A stretch of DNA of 64,000 bases. Source: an uncultured Thermoanaerobaculia bacterium (GTDB lineage: Bacteria > Acidobacteriota > Thermoanaerobaculia > Multivoradales > Multivoraceae). Position numbers and translations under genes: made by a program. This document shows positions 55,043-64,000 of this stretch, piece by piece (within the stretch, counting starts at the first letter, position 1; each line of letters opens with the position of its first letter). The stretch is from positions 1,404,859-1,468,858 of the forward strand of contig OX638294.1 of NCBI GenBank assembly GCA_951812325.1. Reading direction: 5' to 3'. The notes beneath the pieces are model-generated. The model was not told where the DNA came from and made no database searches. It saw nothing but the letters and a program-made list of their open reading frames with translations.

Positions 55043-57738
55043 CGAATTCGGAGAAGGAAGCGCGGGCGCCCGAAACAGAGACAGCCGGCGGACCGTTCGC
55101 GGGGTTCCGCGTGATCGAACTGGCCGAGGACGTCGCCGGCCCGTACTGCGGCAAGCTGCTGGCCGATCTCGGCGCCGACGTGATCAAGGTCGAGCCGCCG
55201 GCCGGCGACCGGGCCCGCCGGGCGACCGGCGGCGACCTGGCGAAAACGCTCGACCCGGAAGGCTCGCCGCTGTTCCTCTACTGCAACACGAGCAAGCGAG
55301 GGATCGTCCTCGACCTGGACGACGACGGCGACCGCGAACTCTTCGGCGCGCTGCTCGGCGACGCCGCGGTCCTGATCACCGACCGGCAACCGCCCGTCGA
55401 GGCGCCAGACGACCTGATCGTCGCAGCCGTCACTCCCTACGGCCTTGCCGGCCCGAGGGCCGCCGCACCGGCCGGGGAGCTGACGCTCACCCACGGCGGC
55501 GGCCTGGTCAACCAGATGCCGGTACGGTCCCGCGACGTCGACCGCGCACCGGTCACCCTGGGCGGTCACCAGGCCGGGTATCACGCCGGTCTGGTCGCGG
55601 GGCTCGCGGTCGCGGCGCTGCTGTACGAGCGCCGCCGCAACGGCGCCGGCGCCGGGTTGGCGCCCCATCCCCGCAAACCCGGAGAACCGCCGGCGCCGGC
55701 GCCGACCATCGACATCTCGATCCAGGACGTGATGGTCAGCATGGTGGCGCCGCTCCTCGCCAGCGCCCGCTACCACGAGACGACCTGGTCGCGGGTGCCG
55801 GACCGGCCGCCCGCGATGGGCCGCCTGCGGACCAGCGACGGCTACGTGATCCTGAACGCCTTCGACGACCACCACTTCGTGCTCTTCCGCGAACTGATGG
55901 GCAACCCCTCCTGGTGCGCGGGCGACGAGTGGAAGGACATGGCCTACCGCAGCCACCACCTGATGGAGATCGCACCCCAAGTCGACGCCTGGGCACTCGA
56001 GCAGAAGCGGGACGACCTCTACCACCGCGCCGCCCGCCTCGGCATTCCCGTCGGCCCGATCCACGACGCCGCCGACGTGATGGCTTACGAGCAGTACGCG
56101 GCACGCGACTACTTCACCCTGGTGGACCACCCGAGCACCGGGCCGAAGCGCTACGCCGGCTGGCCGTACCGGATGGGCGCGTCGAAGCCGCGTGTGTCCC
56201 GCCCGGCGCCGCTCCTCGGCGAGCACTCGGCGGAAGTGCGGAGCGAAGTGGACGGCGCAGCCGGCGCTCGACCCGGGGTCGCTTCGCCGGGTGGCGAGAC
56301 CGCTGCCGCGGGCGCCGGGGCGGTTGCCGCGGACGGGGGGACCGACACGTCGACGGGCGGCGAGACTGGCACCGCCACTGGGGGCGATACCGCGGACGCG
56401 GGCGTCCGGACCGAGACGGCCACGGGTGGCGGGACCGACACGGCCCTGGGCGGCGAGATCGCAGCCACGGCGGGTGAGACCGCCGACGGCGGCCGCGAGA
56501 CCGTCGTCGCGACCGGACCCGCCCTGCCGCTTGAGGGCATCCGCGTCGCCGAGTTCGCCTGGGTCTGGGCCGGGCCCTACGCGGGAGTTCTTCTCTCGAC
56601 TCTGGGCGCCGAAGTGATCAAGGTCGAGGGGCCCAGGCGCCTCGACCTGACCCGCCGCTCCGTCGTCTGGCCGCGCGCCGAGGAAGCGCCGCTTACGATC
56701 GGTCCCGACGCCGGCATGGCCTTCAACACGATGAACCTGAACAAGCGCTCGCTGGCACTCGACCTGTCGCAGGCCGAGGGCCGCGAACTCGCCCTTCGCC
56801 TCGCCTCCGAGTGCGACGTGATCTACGACAACATGCGCCCCGGGGCGATGGTCAAGCTCGGCCTCGACTACGAGAACCTGCAGCGGGTGAACCCTGGGCT
56901 GATCGTCGCCTCCTCGTCGGGCCGCGGCCACGGCGGTCCGGAAACCGAGTACCTCGGCTACGCGATGGTGCACCAGGGCGTCGCCGGCGGCGCGTACATC
57001 TCCGGCTACCCGGACGACCATCCGACGCACAGCGGCGGCGACGTCGACCTGATGAACGCGATCACCCTCGCCTTCTCCATCGTCGCGGCGCTCCACCACC
57101 GGGAACGCACCGGCGAGGGCCAGTTCATCGACTATTCGCAGTGCGAGGGCGTCAGCTCGATCCTCGGCGAGGTGCTGCTGGAGTACGAGATGACGGGGAA
57201 GATCCCCGAACGCGCCGGCAACGCGCACCGCTCGTCGGCGCCCCACAGCGTCTACCGCTGCTGGGGCATCGACCGCTGGCTCGCGATCGAGGTGCACGGC
57301 GACGAGGAGTTCGGCCGCCTGGCGGCGACGATGGGCCGGCCCGAGCTGGCAGAGGATCCGCGCTTCGCCACCGCGGCCGCGCGCAAGCGAAACGAAGCCG
57401 AACTCGACCGGATCATCGGCGACTGGACCCGGGAACGGGACCGCGACTGGCTGGCGCGGGAACTCCTGGGCGCCGGCGTCGCCGCCGCGCCGTCCCGCGA
57501 CGCCCGCGATCTGTACGCCGACCCGCATCTGCGCGCCCGCGGCGCCTTCGCTGCCGTCGAGCACCCCGAGTGGGGCGAGCTGGAACTCGTCGGCCCGCCC
57601 TTCCGCATCGCGGGCCGCGACCTGAGCCCCCGCCGCGCGCCCCTTCTCGGCGAGCACACCGACGCGATCCTTGAAGGTCTGCTCGGCTTGTCGGCGGAAG
57701 AACTCGCCGACTGCCGTCGCCGCGGCGTCGTCGGCTGA
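55039..57738 (+). CDS. tandem-fused CaiB/BaiF CoA-transferase with Gly/Thr-rich linker
   Basis: 899 residues from ATG 55039. Two class III CoA-transferase domains: FRVIELAEDVAGPYCGKLL (N-half) and IRVAEFAWVWAGPYAGVLL (C-half), separated by an acidic Gly/Thr/Ala linker at about residues 415-495 (e.g. TSTGGETGTATGGDTADAG). The C-half holds the catalytic Asp in SGGDVDLMNAITLAFSI; the N-half counterpart (GGHQAGYHAGLVAGL) lacks it. Same architecture as the gene at 45358, but diverged. Coupled to the upstream hydrolase by a 4-base overlap. Likely loads CoA onto an acid released by neighbours. Confidence 0.88.
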   Translation: MTNSEKEARAPETETAGGPFAGFRVIELAEDVAGPYCGKLLADLGADVIKVEPPAGDRARRATGGDLAKTLDPEGSPLFLYCNTSKRGIVLDLDDDGDRELFGALLGDAAVLITDRQPPVEAPDDLIVAAVTPYGLAGPRAAAPAGELTLTHGGGLVNQMPVRSRDVDRAPVTLGGHQAGYHAGLVAGLAVAALLYERRRNGAGAGLAPHPRKPGEPPAPAPTIDISIQDVMVSMVAPLLASARYHETTWSRVPDRPPAMGRLRTSDGYVILNAFDDHHFVLFRELMGNPSWCAGDEWKDMAYRSHHLMEIAPQVDAWALEQKRDDLYHRAARLGIPVGPIHDAADVMAYEQYAARDYFTLVDHPSTGPKRYAGWPYRMGASKPRVSRPAPLLGEHSAEVRSEVDGAAGARPGVASPGGETAAAGAGAVAADGGTDTSTGGETGTATGGDTADAGVRTETATGGGTDTALGGEIAATAGETADGGRETVVATGPALPLEGIRVAEFAWVWAGPYAGVLLSTLGAEVIKVEGPRRLDLTRRSVVWPRAEEAPLTIGPDAGMAFNTMNLNKRSLALDLSQAEGRELALRLASECDVIYDNMRPGAMVKLGLDYENLQRVNPGLIVASSSGRGHGGPETEYLGYAMVHQGVAGGAYISGYPDDHPTHSGGDVDLMNAITLAFSIVAALHHRERTGEGQFIDYSQCEGVSSILGEVLLEYEMTGKIPERAGNAHRSSAPHSVYRCWGIDRWLAIEVHGDEEFGRLAATMGRPELAEDPRFATAAARKRNEAELDRIIGDWTRERDRDWLARELLGAGVAAAPSRDARDLYADPHLRARGAFAAVEHPEWGELELVGPPFRIAGRDLSPRRAPLLGEHTDAILEGLLGLSAEELADCRRRGVVG

Positions 57739-57843
57739 GGCCACGCGACCCACTGAGTGCGCCGGCGTCGCCGCCGGCATCCGCCCTCGGCACTACACTC
57801 ACCCCCCACTATCCAGAATCCCCATTCGCCAAGGGAGGTCCCC

Positions 57844-58818
57844 GTGACTCGACTCCGCCGAACTCCGCGCACGGCCGCGGTCGCCGCCGCCTGCATCGCC
57901 GCCGCACTGCTCGTCGCCGCCCCCGCCCTGGCCCAGGACGGCGACTCCGTCACCGTCGACATCATGAGCAAGTACCGCGTGGCGCCGAACATCACCTATC
58001 TTGTGGCCTCCGGCTACGAGTCCAAACTCGACGTGATGACGCCCCGTGGCCAGGATCCGGCGCCGACCCTGATCTACATCCACGGCGGCGGCTGGGTCGG
58101 CGGCACGAAGGAAGCGAGCGTGCTGCGCGCGCTCCCCTACCTGGAGATGGGATGGGCGGTCGTCAACGTCGAGTACCGCATGGCCCGCAACGAACTTGCG
58201 CCCGGAGCGGTCGAGGACTGCCGCTGCGCACTGCGCTGGGTCTACGAGAACGCCGAGGACTACAACATCGACACCAGCCGCCTCGTCGTCACCGGCGCCT
58301 CGGCCGGCGGTCACCTGTCGTTGACCACGGGCATGCTGCCGGCCTCCGCCGGCCTGGACCGGCTCTGCCCCGGCCGTGACGCGAGTCGCCCGGGCTGGGC
58401 CGCGTCCGACGAGTACGAGATGCCGGTGGCGGCAATCGTGAACTGGTTCGGGATCACGGACGTCGGCGACCTGCTGGAGGGGGTGAACGCGAAGAGCTAC
58501 GCCGTCGCCTGGATGGGCGCCCGTCCCGACCGCATGGAACTCGCCAGGCACGTGTCGCCGATGACCTACGTCCGGCCCGGTCTGCCGCCGATCCTGACCA
58601 TCCACGGCGATGTCGACAACATCGTCCCCTACCAGCACGCCCTCGACCTGCACGCCGCCCTCGACGAGGCGGGAGTCGCGAACAGGATCCACACGGTGCC
58701 GGGCAAGGGCCACGGCAACTTCTCAGCCGAAGAAGCGCAGGAGATCTTCCGCGTCATCCGCGCCTTCCTCGACGAGCACGTGACCGGCGGAGGCGGCGCA
58801 AGCACCGGCGCCGAGTAG
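57844..58818 (+). CDS. secreted alpha/beta-hydrolase (esterase, BD-FAE/HSL-like)
   Basis: 324 residues. GTG start at 57844 chosen because of AAGGGAGGTCCCC just upstream and the signal peptide that follows (AAVAAACIAAALLVAAPALAQ). Oxyanion motif YIHGGGWVGG, nucleophile in VTGASAGGHLS (GxSxG), Asp in HGDVDNIVP and His in GKGHGNFS. Acts on an ester, perhaps of a polysaccharide or aromatic acid. Sits in the same run as the CoA-transferase and amidase. Confidence 0.88.
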   Translation: MTRLRRTPRTAAVAAACIAAALLVAAPALAQDGDSVTVDIMSKYRVAPNITYLVASGYESKLDVMTPRGQDPAPTLIYIHGGGWVGGTKEASVLRALPYLEMGWAVVNVEYRMARNELAPGAVEDCRCALRWVYENAEDYNIDTSRLVVTGASAGGHLSLTTGMLPASAGLDRLCPGRDASRPGWAASDEYEMPVAAIVNWFGITDVGDLLEGVNAKSYAVAWMGARPDRMELARHVSPMTYVRPGLPPILTIHGDVDNIVPYQHALDLHAALDEAGVANRIHTVPGKGHGNFSAEEAQEIFRVIRAFLDEHVTGGGGASTGAE

Positions 58819-58904
58819 CGTCCGCCATCTCGGTCCGCCAGCCCTTTGACCTGCATCCGGCACGGGTCCGCCGGCCCTCTGGCCGGCATCCGGCACCGGG
58901 AAGC

Positions 58905-59040
58905 TGCCGGTCCCGCGGAAAACGGCAAGCCGTTTCCCACCGGGCCTTGGAGAACCGGCAGACCGGTTTCCCACAGCTACCGCAGCCTCGACGACTACTC
59001 GCCTCTCGGACGGCCTCGGACAGGGACCAGCATCCACCCA
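58905..59040 (+). repeat. family B intergenic repeat, copy 3
   Basis: CGGAAAACGGCAAGCCGTTTCC and GAACCGGCAGACCGGTTTC stem-loops, then TACCGCAGCCTCGACGACTA and GGACAGGGACCAGCATCCAC. Same block order as copies at 18780 and 50150. Confidence 0.85.
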
Positions 59041-59091
59041 GCAAGGGACCAGGTGCACCGGCCCTCTGGCCGGCGCCGGTGAGAGCCACAC

Positions 59092-60603
59092 GTGACCTCC
59101 AACCCAGCATCCGGCGCTCCCGACCTCTGTACCCGCACCGCGGTCGACGTCGCCGCGCTTCTCGCCCGCGGCGAGGTCTCCGCGGTCGAGGTCCTCGAAA
59201 CTCACCTCAAGTGGATCGACCGGCGCAACCCGGAGCTCAACGCAATCTGCACCCTGGACCGCGACCGGGCGCGCGCCGACGCGCGAGCCGCGGACGACCT
59301 GCGCCGCCGCGACCCCGACGGCGCCGCCGCGAAGCCCCTCCTCGGCCTGCCGACCGCAGTCAAGGACCTCGTCCCGACAAAGGGCATCCGCACCACCTTC
59401 GGCTCGCCGATCTTCGCCGACCACGTACCCGACACCGACGCCCTGATCGTCGAGCGGATTCGCGGCGCCGGCGCGATCGTCATCGGCAAGACGAACACGC
59501 CCGAGTTCGGCGCCGGCTCGCAGACCTTCAACCCGGTCTTCGGCAAGACCCGCAACCCTTGGGACCCGGGCCGCACGTGCGGCGGTTCGAGCGGCGGCGC
59601 GGCTGCCGCGCTCGCGAGCGGCATGCTGCCCATCGCCGACGGCAGCGACCTCGGCGGGTCACTGCGCAACCCGGCCAGCTTCTGCGGCGTGGTCGGCTTC
59701 CGGCCGACGCCGGGACGCGTCCCCCGGGTGCCACCCGAGCAGGGCTGGGACGACCTCGCCGTGCTCGGGCCGATGGGCCGGACCGTCGCCGACGCGGCGC
59801 TGCTGTTCTCGGTCATCGCCGGGCCGGACCCCAGGGATCCCGTCTCACTCCCTTTCGCCGACCGGCCGGCGCCCGCGGAACGCGGGGATTCGCGGGACAC
59901 GGAGTGTGCGCACCCGGGGTCGCGCCCCGCTCGCGTGAAGGGACGCCGGGCGCCCGGGCCCTTCCACCCGGTCGAGCCTGCCGATCTGCGCGGGTTCCGC
60001 CTCGCCTGGGCGCCGAATCCCGGCCGCTATCCGGTCGAGCGCGAGGTGGTCGAGGTCTGCGAAGCGGCCCTGCCCACCTTCCGCGACCTGGGCGCCGAGG
60101 TCGGGGAAGCGGCGCCCGACCTCTCGGACGCCGACAACATCTTCCGTACCCTGCGCGCGAACCTGTTCGCCGACAAGCTCGGCCCCCTGCTCGCCGACCA
60201 CCGACACCAGATGAAGGACACCGTGATCGAGGAAATCGAACGCGGCCTCGCTCTCACCGGTCCACAGATCGCCAGCGCCCAGGCGCAGCGCACCCGCCTC
60301 CACTGCCGGGTCGTCGACTTCTTCGAACGCCACGACGCACTCATCCTGCCGACCGTCCAGGTCCTGCCCTTCGACGTCGACCAGCCGTACCCGACCGAAA
60401 TCGAAGGCCAACCGATGGCGGCCTACACCGACTGGATGGCCTCCTGCTACTCGATCACCATCACCGGCTGCCCGGCGATCTCCGTTCCCTGCGGAGTCGG
60501 CGCCTCAGGTCTGCCGGTCGGCCTGCAGATCGTCACCCCGAGGGGCAGCGATCGGACGACACTCGCCATCGCGGCGGCATTCGAGGCCGCGAACCCGGCC
60601 TGA
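59092..60603 (+). CDS. amidase, amidase-signature family
   Basis: 503 residues. Catalytic triad of the AS family: Lys91 in GLPTAVKDLV, cis-Ser in CGGSSGGAAAALASG (about 166-167) and nucleophile Ser190 in DGSDLGGSLRNPASF. GTG start at 59092. No signal peptide, so cytoplasmic. An insertion of about 45 residues with GDSRDTECAHPGSRPARVKG near residue 270 is unusual for the family and may be a loop peculiar to this lineage. Hydrolyses a carboxamide; the exact substrate is unknown. Confidence 0.9.
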   Translation: MTSNPASGAPDLCTRTAVDVAALLARGEVSAVEVLETHLKWIDRRNPELNAICTLDRDRARADARAADDLRRRDPDGAAAKPLLGLPTAVKDLVPTKGIRTTFGSPIFADHVPDTDALIVERIRGAGAIVIGKTNTPEFGAGSQTFNPVFGKTRNPWDPGRTCGGSSGGAAAALASGMLPIADGSDLGGSLRNPASFCGVVGFRPTPGRVPRVPPEQGWDDLAVLGPMGRTVADAALLFSVIAGPDPRDPVSLPFADRPAPAERGDSRDTECAHPGSRPARVKGRRAPGPFHPVEPADLRGFRLAWAPNPGRYPVEREVVEVCEAALPTFRDLGAEVGEAAPDLSDADNIFRTLRANLFADKLGPLLADHRHQMKDTVIEEIERGLALTGPQIASAQAQRTRLHCRVVDFFERHDALILPTVQVLPFDVDQPYPTEIEGQPMAAYTDWMASCYSITITGCPAISVPCGVGASGLPVGLQIVTPRGSDRTTLAIAAAFEAANPA

Positions 60604-60621
60604 GCTCCGGGCTCTCGCCTC

Positions 60622-60840
60622 TCAACGATCAGCGACCCGGCAGTCGACGCGCCCTGCCAGGCCTGCGGGGAGGCGCTCCCGAAGCGCAATCGCCAACTCC
60701 CCGCTCCGACCGCAGAGAAGATCGGGAGTCTCGACCAGCGGGTCCTCGTAGAGCTCCGGCAACGGTGCGGCCAGATTCCACCTGAAGTCCACATGGGAAT
60801 CTTCCCCCGGGCCAACGTACTCGAGCCACATGTTGCGCAT
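60622..60840 (-). CDS. hypothetical 72-residue protein or gene fragment
   Basis: Frame MRNMWLEYVGPGEDSHVDFR ... ERLPAGLAGRVDCRVADR with coding-like composition. It lies just downstream of the truncated IS3 orfA, in a different frame, and may be the surviving piece of a gene broken by that insertion. No family recognised. Confidence 0.35.
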   Translation of the reverse strand: MRNMWLEYVGPGEDSHVDFRWNLAAPLPELYEDPLVETPDLLCGRSGELAIALRERLPAGLAGRVDCRVADR

Positions 60841-60863
60841 GGAGGACGCGGCGGACCTGAACA

Positions 60864-61322
60864 GACAAGCCCTGCAACTTTTCCCTGGACGTCCAGGATG
60901 GTGCGAGCGGCGTCCAGTTCTCGTTCCAGTCTCTTCACCTTCGTCTCCAGCCGCTTCAGCTTCGGCGCCAGAGGGTTGGCTTCGGTGGGCTTGCGGCCAT
61001 GCTTCTTCGGCCTCAGAGCCGAGAGCGCGCCTTCTCGCCGTGCCTTGCTCCAGTTGGCCAGATGGGAGCTGTACAAAACCTCTCGCCGGAGCAGACGCCC
61101 CACCTCGCCTCGATCCGTGCACCGGTCCGCCTCCTCCAGAATCCGAAGCCGGTAGTCCGCAGTGAACTGCCGTCTCGTCGGCTTCGCCACCACTTCCGGG
61201 TCGGGAAACGCCCCCGATCTGGCCGCACCGGTTCCGGCCCCGGGGGCCTCGTCGCTACGCTCCTCGCCCCCCGGGGCCGGAACCGCCGAGCCACTGCCAT
61301 GCTTCTACTCTCGTCTTGACAT
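60864..61322 (-). pseudogene. IS3-family orfA remnant 1
   Basis: Encodes an HTH transposase OrfA: KPTRRQFTADYRLRILEEAD, LLRREVLYSSHLANWSKARR, RPKKHGRKPTEANPLAPKLK and a leucine-zipper-like helix up to DVQGKVAGLV. The ATG at 61322 is followed by MSRRE and a stop (TAG), then the family N-terminus resumes in the same frame. OrfB (integrase) is missing. So the gene is dead at both ends. Confidence 0.78.
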
Positions 61323-61370
61323 CGATCCTCCTTGCCAACGTGTGCCCTCCACTATTAGACGGCATCACCG

Positions 61371-61398
61371 CTGTGTCACGTACGTTGGCAGAGAGGGC
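61371..61398. repeat. 28-bp IS end shared with 42822-42849
   Basis: CTGTGTCACGTACGTTGGCA followed by GAGAGGGC is identical in both places and forms the border of an element in each: here it interrupts IS3 orfA remnant 2, there it abuts the 42851 gene. Confidence 0.85.
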
Positions 61399-61590
61399 CT
61401 GGGCCACCCAGTTGCGGATCGACTGCGCTGACGGCTCGAACTCGCGAGCCAGTTGGCCCGGGCTACGCCCGGACCGGACCAGATCTACCATTTGCTGCCG
61501 GTACTCCGGGCCGTACCGGGCTCTTGATCGTGACATCGTGAACTCCTCCTCCTCCAGGAATGAGGTGTCCACGAAACCGGGTCAACCCCA
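61399..61590 (-). mobile_element. IS3-family remnant 2 (left end and truncated orfA)
   Basis: The left end reads, on the minus strand, TGGGGTTGACCCGGTTTCGTGG (61590 down), followed by AGGAGGAGGAGTTCACG and ATG at 61536. OrfA begins MSRSRARYGPEYRQQMVDLV and continues with a HTH (QLAREFEPSAQSIRNWVAQA), then is cut at 61398 by the shared 28-bp IS end. Confidence 0.75.
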
Positions 61591-61652
61591 AAGAGTCGCC
61601 AGGAAACCGAACAGCAGCGGCGCGGCCCTGCTCTTGTCCTGCTCAGCGAGAT

Positions 61653-62315
61653 TCAAGGCCCGGCGCTCAAACAGCCGGCCTTGGCCGCGAGCTCAGGGAG
61701 GCTCCGGCGGAGGTTCCTGGCAAGTCCCCTGGTTCGCTCGCAGAGGAGGCCCAGCGTACCCATGAAGGCCTCCTCAAGTTCCTCCGGAAGCTCCGACTCC
61801 ATATCCCAGGAGAAAGAAACTGCCGGCTCCTCAGCGCTGTAGCGGACCTCGGCGTGAGGCAGCCGAAAGGCAAGCCTGCGCTCACCCAGCTGGCGACGGC
61901 TCTCACGGCACGAGGCGCGGTCGCCATAGTGGAGATACGCGAATCCCGGACCGCATTGTGGCAGCGAAGTCTGCATGGCGTCGCTCAACCACAGTTTCGC
62001 CAGGCGCGCGGCTTCCTCATCGCTGGCGCGTCGACAAGTTGTCATGTCGCCCTCCATTTCGAAGTACTTCACTCCACCGGCACCATCAACGACCAAGTTG
62101 ATCGTCTCAGTGTATCTCTTGTGCCGCAAGTTCAGGGTCAAGAAGAACGACACACCATGCTCCCGGCTCGCACTGAGTCCGAAGCCCGGCAACAGACACT
62201 GCGGGTCCACGTAGTGACAAGCCATGAGACCCAAAGCCGCCACCACGACGCCCGAAACAAGCCGCCAGAGCCGACCTTCCCGGCCCCTGCCGCCGGCGTG
62301 CACCGAGCCCCTCAC
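61653..62315 (-). CDS. lipoprotein of the CHYVDP family, copy 2
   Basis: 220 residues from GTG 62315. Signal LVSGVVVAALGLMAC, lipidated Cys then HYVDPQCLLPGFGLSA. Shares with copy 1 (41735-42367) LVVDGAGG, MTTCRRAS, LPEELEEAFMGTLGLLCE and RGLARNLRRSLPELAA. Conserved cysteines suggest disulfides. It follows the phospholipase-like gene, 147 bases upstream, so the two may be co-transcribed. Function unknown; possibilities include a surface receptor or an immunity-type partner. Confidence 0.74.
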   Translation of the reverse strand: MRGSVHAGGRGREGRLWRLVSGVVVAALGLMACHYVDPQCLLPGFGLSASREHGVSFFLTLNLRHKRYTETINLVVDGAGGVKYFEMEGDMTTCRRASDEEAARLAKLWLSDAMQTSLPQCGPGFAYLHYGDRASCRESRRQLGERRLAFRLPHAEVRYSAEEPAVSFSWDMESELPEELEEAFMGTLGLLCERTRGLARNLRRSLPELAAKAGCLSAGP

Positions 62316-62462
62316 AGAATGCCCCCGCAGGGCGACCGGTTCCGGAGCGACGGGTCGAATTCACGAAACCCCGGCGCAGTTCCGAGGACCTGCTGGCCAC
62401 GAAACGGCGTCCATCTCATGCCAGCCAGGACCGGCCAGGTTCCCGAATCAACAACAGGCCAG

Positions 62463-62972
62463 TCACTCAAGAGGGCGACCGGAAGGGCACCGTTCGCCTG
62501 AGCAACAGTTGTCGCCCACCCTGGAATCAGGCGCCAACCAGTCGCACATGTTCGGGTTACAGAGGCCACACTGTACTGTGGCGTACGTCCCCGCGGCCAG
62601 TGACACGCCGACGTAGGCTGCCGTCGCAGCCGCGGCACAGTCTTCACGGAAATCAGCGACCTCCTCGGCCGGCGTTCCCTCAAACTTCAGAGCTAGAGAC
62701 GTAAGCGTACAGACCGCCTGAAGATCACCAAGAAAACGCAAGTCACAAGCTGCCTTGTGTCCCCAGCCTGGGAACCAAACGCCACAGGTACCCTTTACGC
62801 GCCAACACTCGTCGTGACGTGTACAAGCTCCCAACAGTACAACGTCAAGTCCAGCCTCAACAATCTGAGGCAGTTTGAGAGAGCAGCCGTACTCCTCCTC
62901 CTCAGCATTCAAGTCGCCGGGCCAAATGAGCCAAGCTGCCAAGATTCCGAACAAAAGCAACCCTCTTGCCAT
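62463..62972 (-). CDS. secreted cysteine-rich phospholipase A2-like protein
   Basis: 169 residues from ATG 62972, with AAGGA six bases before it. Signal peptide ARGLLLFGILAAWLIWPGD; 12 or more cysteines follow. The core GACTRHDECWRVKGTCG plus KAACDLRFLGDLQAVC matches the PLA2 active-site plan (CxxHDxC helix with the His-Asp pair and the second helix CDxxFxxDL). The C-terminus has CGLCNPNMCDW and NCCSGERCPSG. Bacterial and fungal PLA2s are secreted lipases and can be toxins. The calcium loop is not obvious, so activity is unproven. Confidence 0.68.
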   Translation of the reverse strand: MARGLLLFGILAAWLIWPGDLNAEEEEYGCSLKLPQIVEAGLDVVLLGACTRHDECWRVKGTCGVWFPGWGHKAACDLRFLGDLQAVCTLTSLALKFEGTPAEEVADFREDCAAAATAAYVGVSLAAGTYATVQCGLCNPNMCDWLAPDSRVGDNCCSGERCPSGRPLE

Positions 62973-63212
62973 TGTGTTCCTTTCATTTAGGTTTAGGAGT
63001 GTGGTCTTGCCGTGGTTTGTAGCGGCTACCGGCACCTCAACTTCTTCCAACACGAGCGTCTGCTTGACGCCATCATGCCACCCATGCGGCTACCGGACGA
63101 CCGCACGTCTATCACGCCTCCAAGTCACCAACGATAGCCGGAAAGGGCGCGCAACTACTGCGAAGCCAGTGCCTTCGTGTCGTGAAGGACATCCTGTCTC
63201 TGAAGGGCAGAC

Positions 63213-63240
63213 TTTATCGGAGGGCCGGGCACCCTGTCAA
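63213..63240 (-). promoter_or_regulatory. hybrid promoter at the second ISAs1 end
   Basis: Minus strand: TTGACA (63240-63235), 16-bp spacer, GATAAA (63218-63213). The -35 is inside the conserved ISAs1 end and the -10 in flanking DNA, directed toward the PLA2-like gene. The leader is about 240 bases and contains no other clear gene (62973-63212). Confidence 0.5.
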
Positions 63241-63466
63241 GTCCCAGCGCTGTCCAGCGCAGGACCATTCCAAAGTCGCGGTGAAGTCAGGGCTGAGGAG
63301 TGGAGTATGACGAGGTTGGCAGCAGTTTGGCCCTGAGAGTGGAATCGTCCGGGGTTTGCGGAAGGCGATCGGTCTCAGAGCAGCGGTTTCGGTCGCTTTC
63401 GGTCTGGTCTGGTTCGTGTCGGGCGCAGTTCGGCGCGACGGTGCGGCGGGCGGCAGCCGTCGGCGT
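63231..63466 (-). mobile_element. ISAs1-type element end region
   Basis: Non-coding 3' flank and terminus of the ISAs1 element that continues to the window edge. CAGGACCATTCCAAAGTC (63260-63277), GGTTGGCAGCAGTTTGG and AGTGGAATCGTCCG correspond to blocks at 44204-44284 of the decayed element. Confidence 0.75.
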
Positions 63467-64000
63467 TCAGCCGGCGAAGCGGCGGCGCATCGTTTGACGC
63501 AGGGCGTCGTCCTGGTCGGCGGCGAAGTGGCGGTGGGCCTGGGGCATGTAGTCGAAGCGTCCGTCGAGGCGGATGATCGAGATGGCGGCGTTGGCGAGGC
63601 AGGCGAGGTTGCGGCGGAGTCGTTTCGCCCGCACGCGGTTGCGATCCTCGTCATAGGTGAAGTCGCGGACGTAGTGAAGCCTGTTCTCGATCTCCCAGTG
63701 GCCGCGGTTGAGGCTCAGCAGTTCGCTCGCCGAGGCCCGTTCCGGCCCCAGCGAGGTGACGCCGTACACGGTTTCGGCGGAGGTCTTGTCAGAGCGGAGC
63801 ACATTGCGCTCGCGCTCGATGCGGAAGGCCTGACGGCGATGCGGCATCGAGACGTACTCCGGCGAGACGAAGTCGAGACCGATCGCCCGGCAGCGTCGCG
63901 TCTCGATGCGTCCGTGCGCCTTCTCGGTGGTTGCGTACTCGGTTGCCGCGACCTGCTTCGTATCCCAGTGGAAGGCGGCAAGGTCGTCGAGCAGCTCCCG
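63467..64000 (-). CDS. ISAs1-family transposase, C-terminal part (runs off the window)
   Basis: 178 codons, open to the window edge, 5' part missing. Encodes the end of the DDE domain: FHWDTKQVAATEYATTEKAH, then ETVYGVTSLGPERASA, NRGHWEIENRLHYVRDFTYD (with the third acidic residue region of ISAs1/H-repeat proteins) and a normal C-terminus. This copy looks intact here, in contrast to the relic at 44170-45197, and could be the source of transposase for the window's related ends. Confidence 0.9.
   Translation of the reverse strand, partial: RELLDDLAAFHWDTKQVAATEYATTEKAHGRIETRRCRAIGLDFVSPEYVSMPHRRQAFRIERERNVLRSDKTSAETVYGVTSLGPERASASELLSLNRGHWEIENRLHYVRDFTYDEDRNRVRAKRLRRNLACLANAAISIIRLDGRFDYMPQAHRHFAADQDDALRQTMRRRFAG

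Overview
The window is a GC-rich (roughly two-thirds G+C) bacterial chromosome segment that reads like a metagenome-derived genome of a Gram-negative, aerobic heterotroph. No rRNA or tRNA is present to place it. The gene mix (homodimeric AceE PDH operon, secreted DUF3604 proteins, tandem-fused CaiB/BaiF CoA-transferases, sulfatase, amidase, eukaryote-type MTHFR) would fit an Acidobacteriota-like lineage, but this is inference.

Left part (0-22 kb): an M48 peptidase and a peptide-binding lipoprotein, then the PDH operon on the minus strand (aceE-aceF-lpd-hslR, tightly coupled), a secreted leucine-rich-repeat protein, a TPP riboswitch driving thiC, and an operon with a phosphotransferase and a Nat-type ABC exporter (permease, ATPase, and a second permease fused to a CPBP/CAAX protease). 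Next come a rhomboid-like membrane protein and an HD hydrolase-sulfatase pair.

Middle part (24-41 kb): an XRE-ImmA/IrrE regulator with an overlapping PIN-type toxin-like gene and a visible promoter/operator; an ispG gene that has lost its centre; a membrane AlkP-superfamily enzyme and a GT-C glycosyltransferase; two tandem secreted DUF3604 paralogues; and an exported TldD/TldE-like pair.

Accessory part (41-48 kb and 60.6-64 kb): two related islands with decayed IS1182, ISAs1 and IS3 elements, lower GC than the rest, small secreted proteins, and two paralogous lipoproteins with a Cys-His-Tyr-Val-Asp-Pro start. One island carries a phospholipase A2-like secreted protein. The other has a three-gene operon preceded by six tandem 17-bp repeats that each hold a perfect Shine-Dalgarno core. 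Both islands start next to an ISAs1 end that supplies an outward TTGACA box. A CaiB-VOC duplication with an internal microhomology deletion is also here.

Right part (48-60.6 kb): Fic protein, SDR dehydrogenase, a two-domain eukaryote-type methylenetetrahydrofolate reductase, a 5'-3' exonuclease, and a catabolic-looking run (beta-lactamase-fold hydrolase, fused CoA-transferase, alpha/beta esterase, amidase). Two families of intergenic multi-hairpin repeats are scattered through the window; family A (five copies) shows compensatory stem changes. No CRISPR array was seen.
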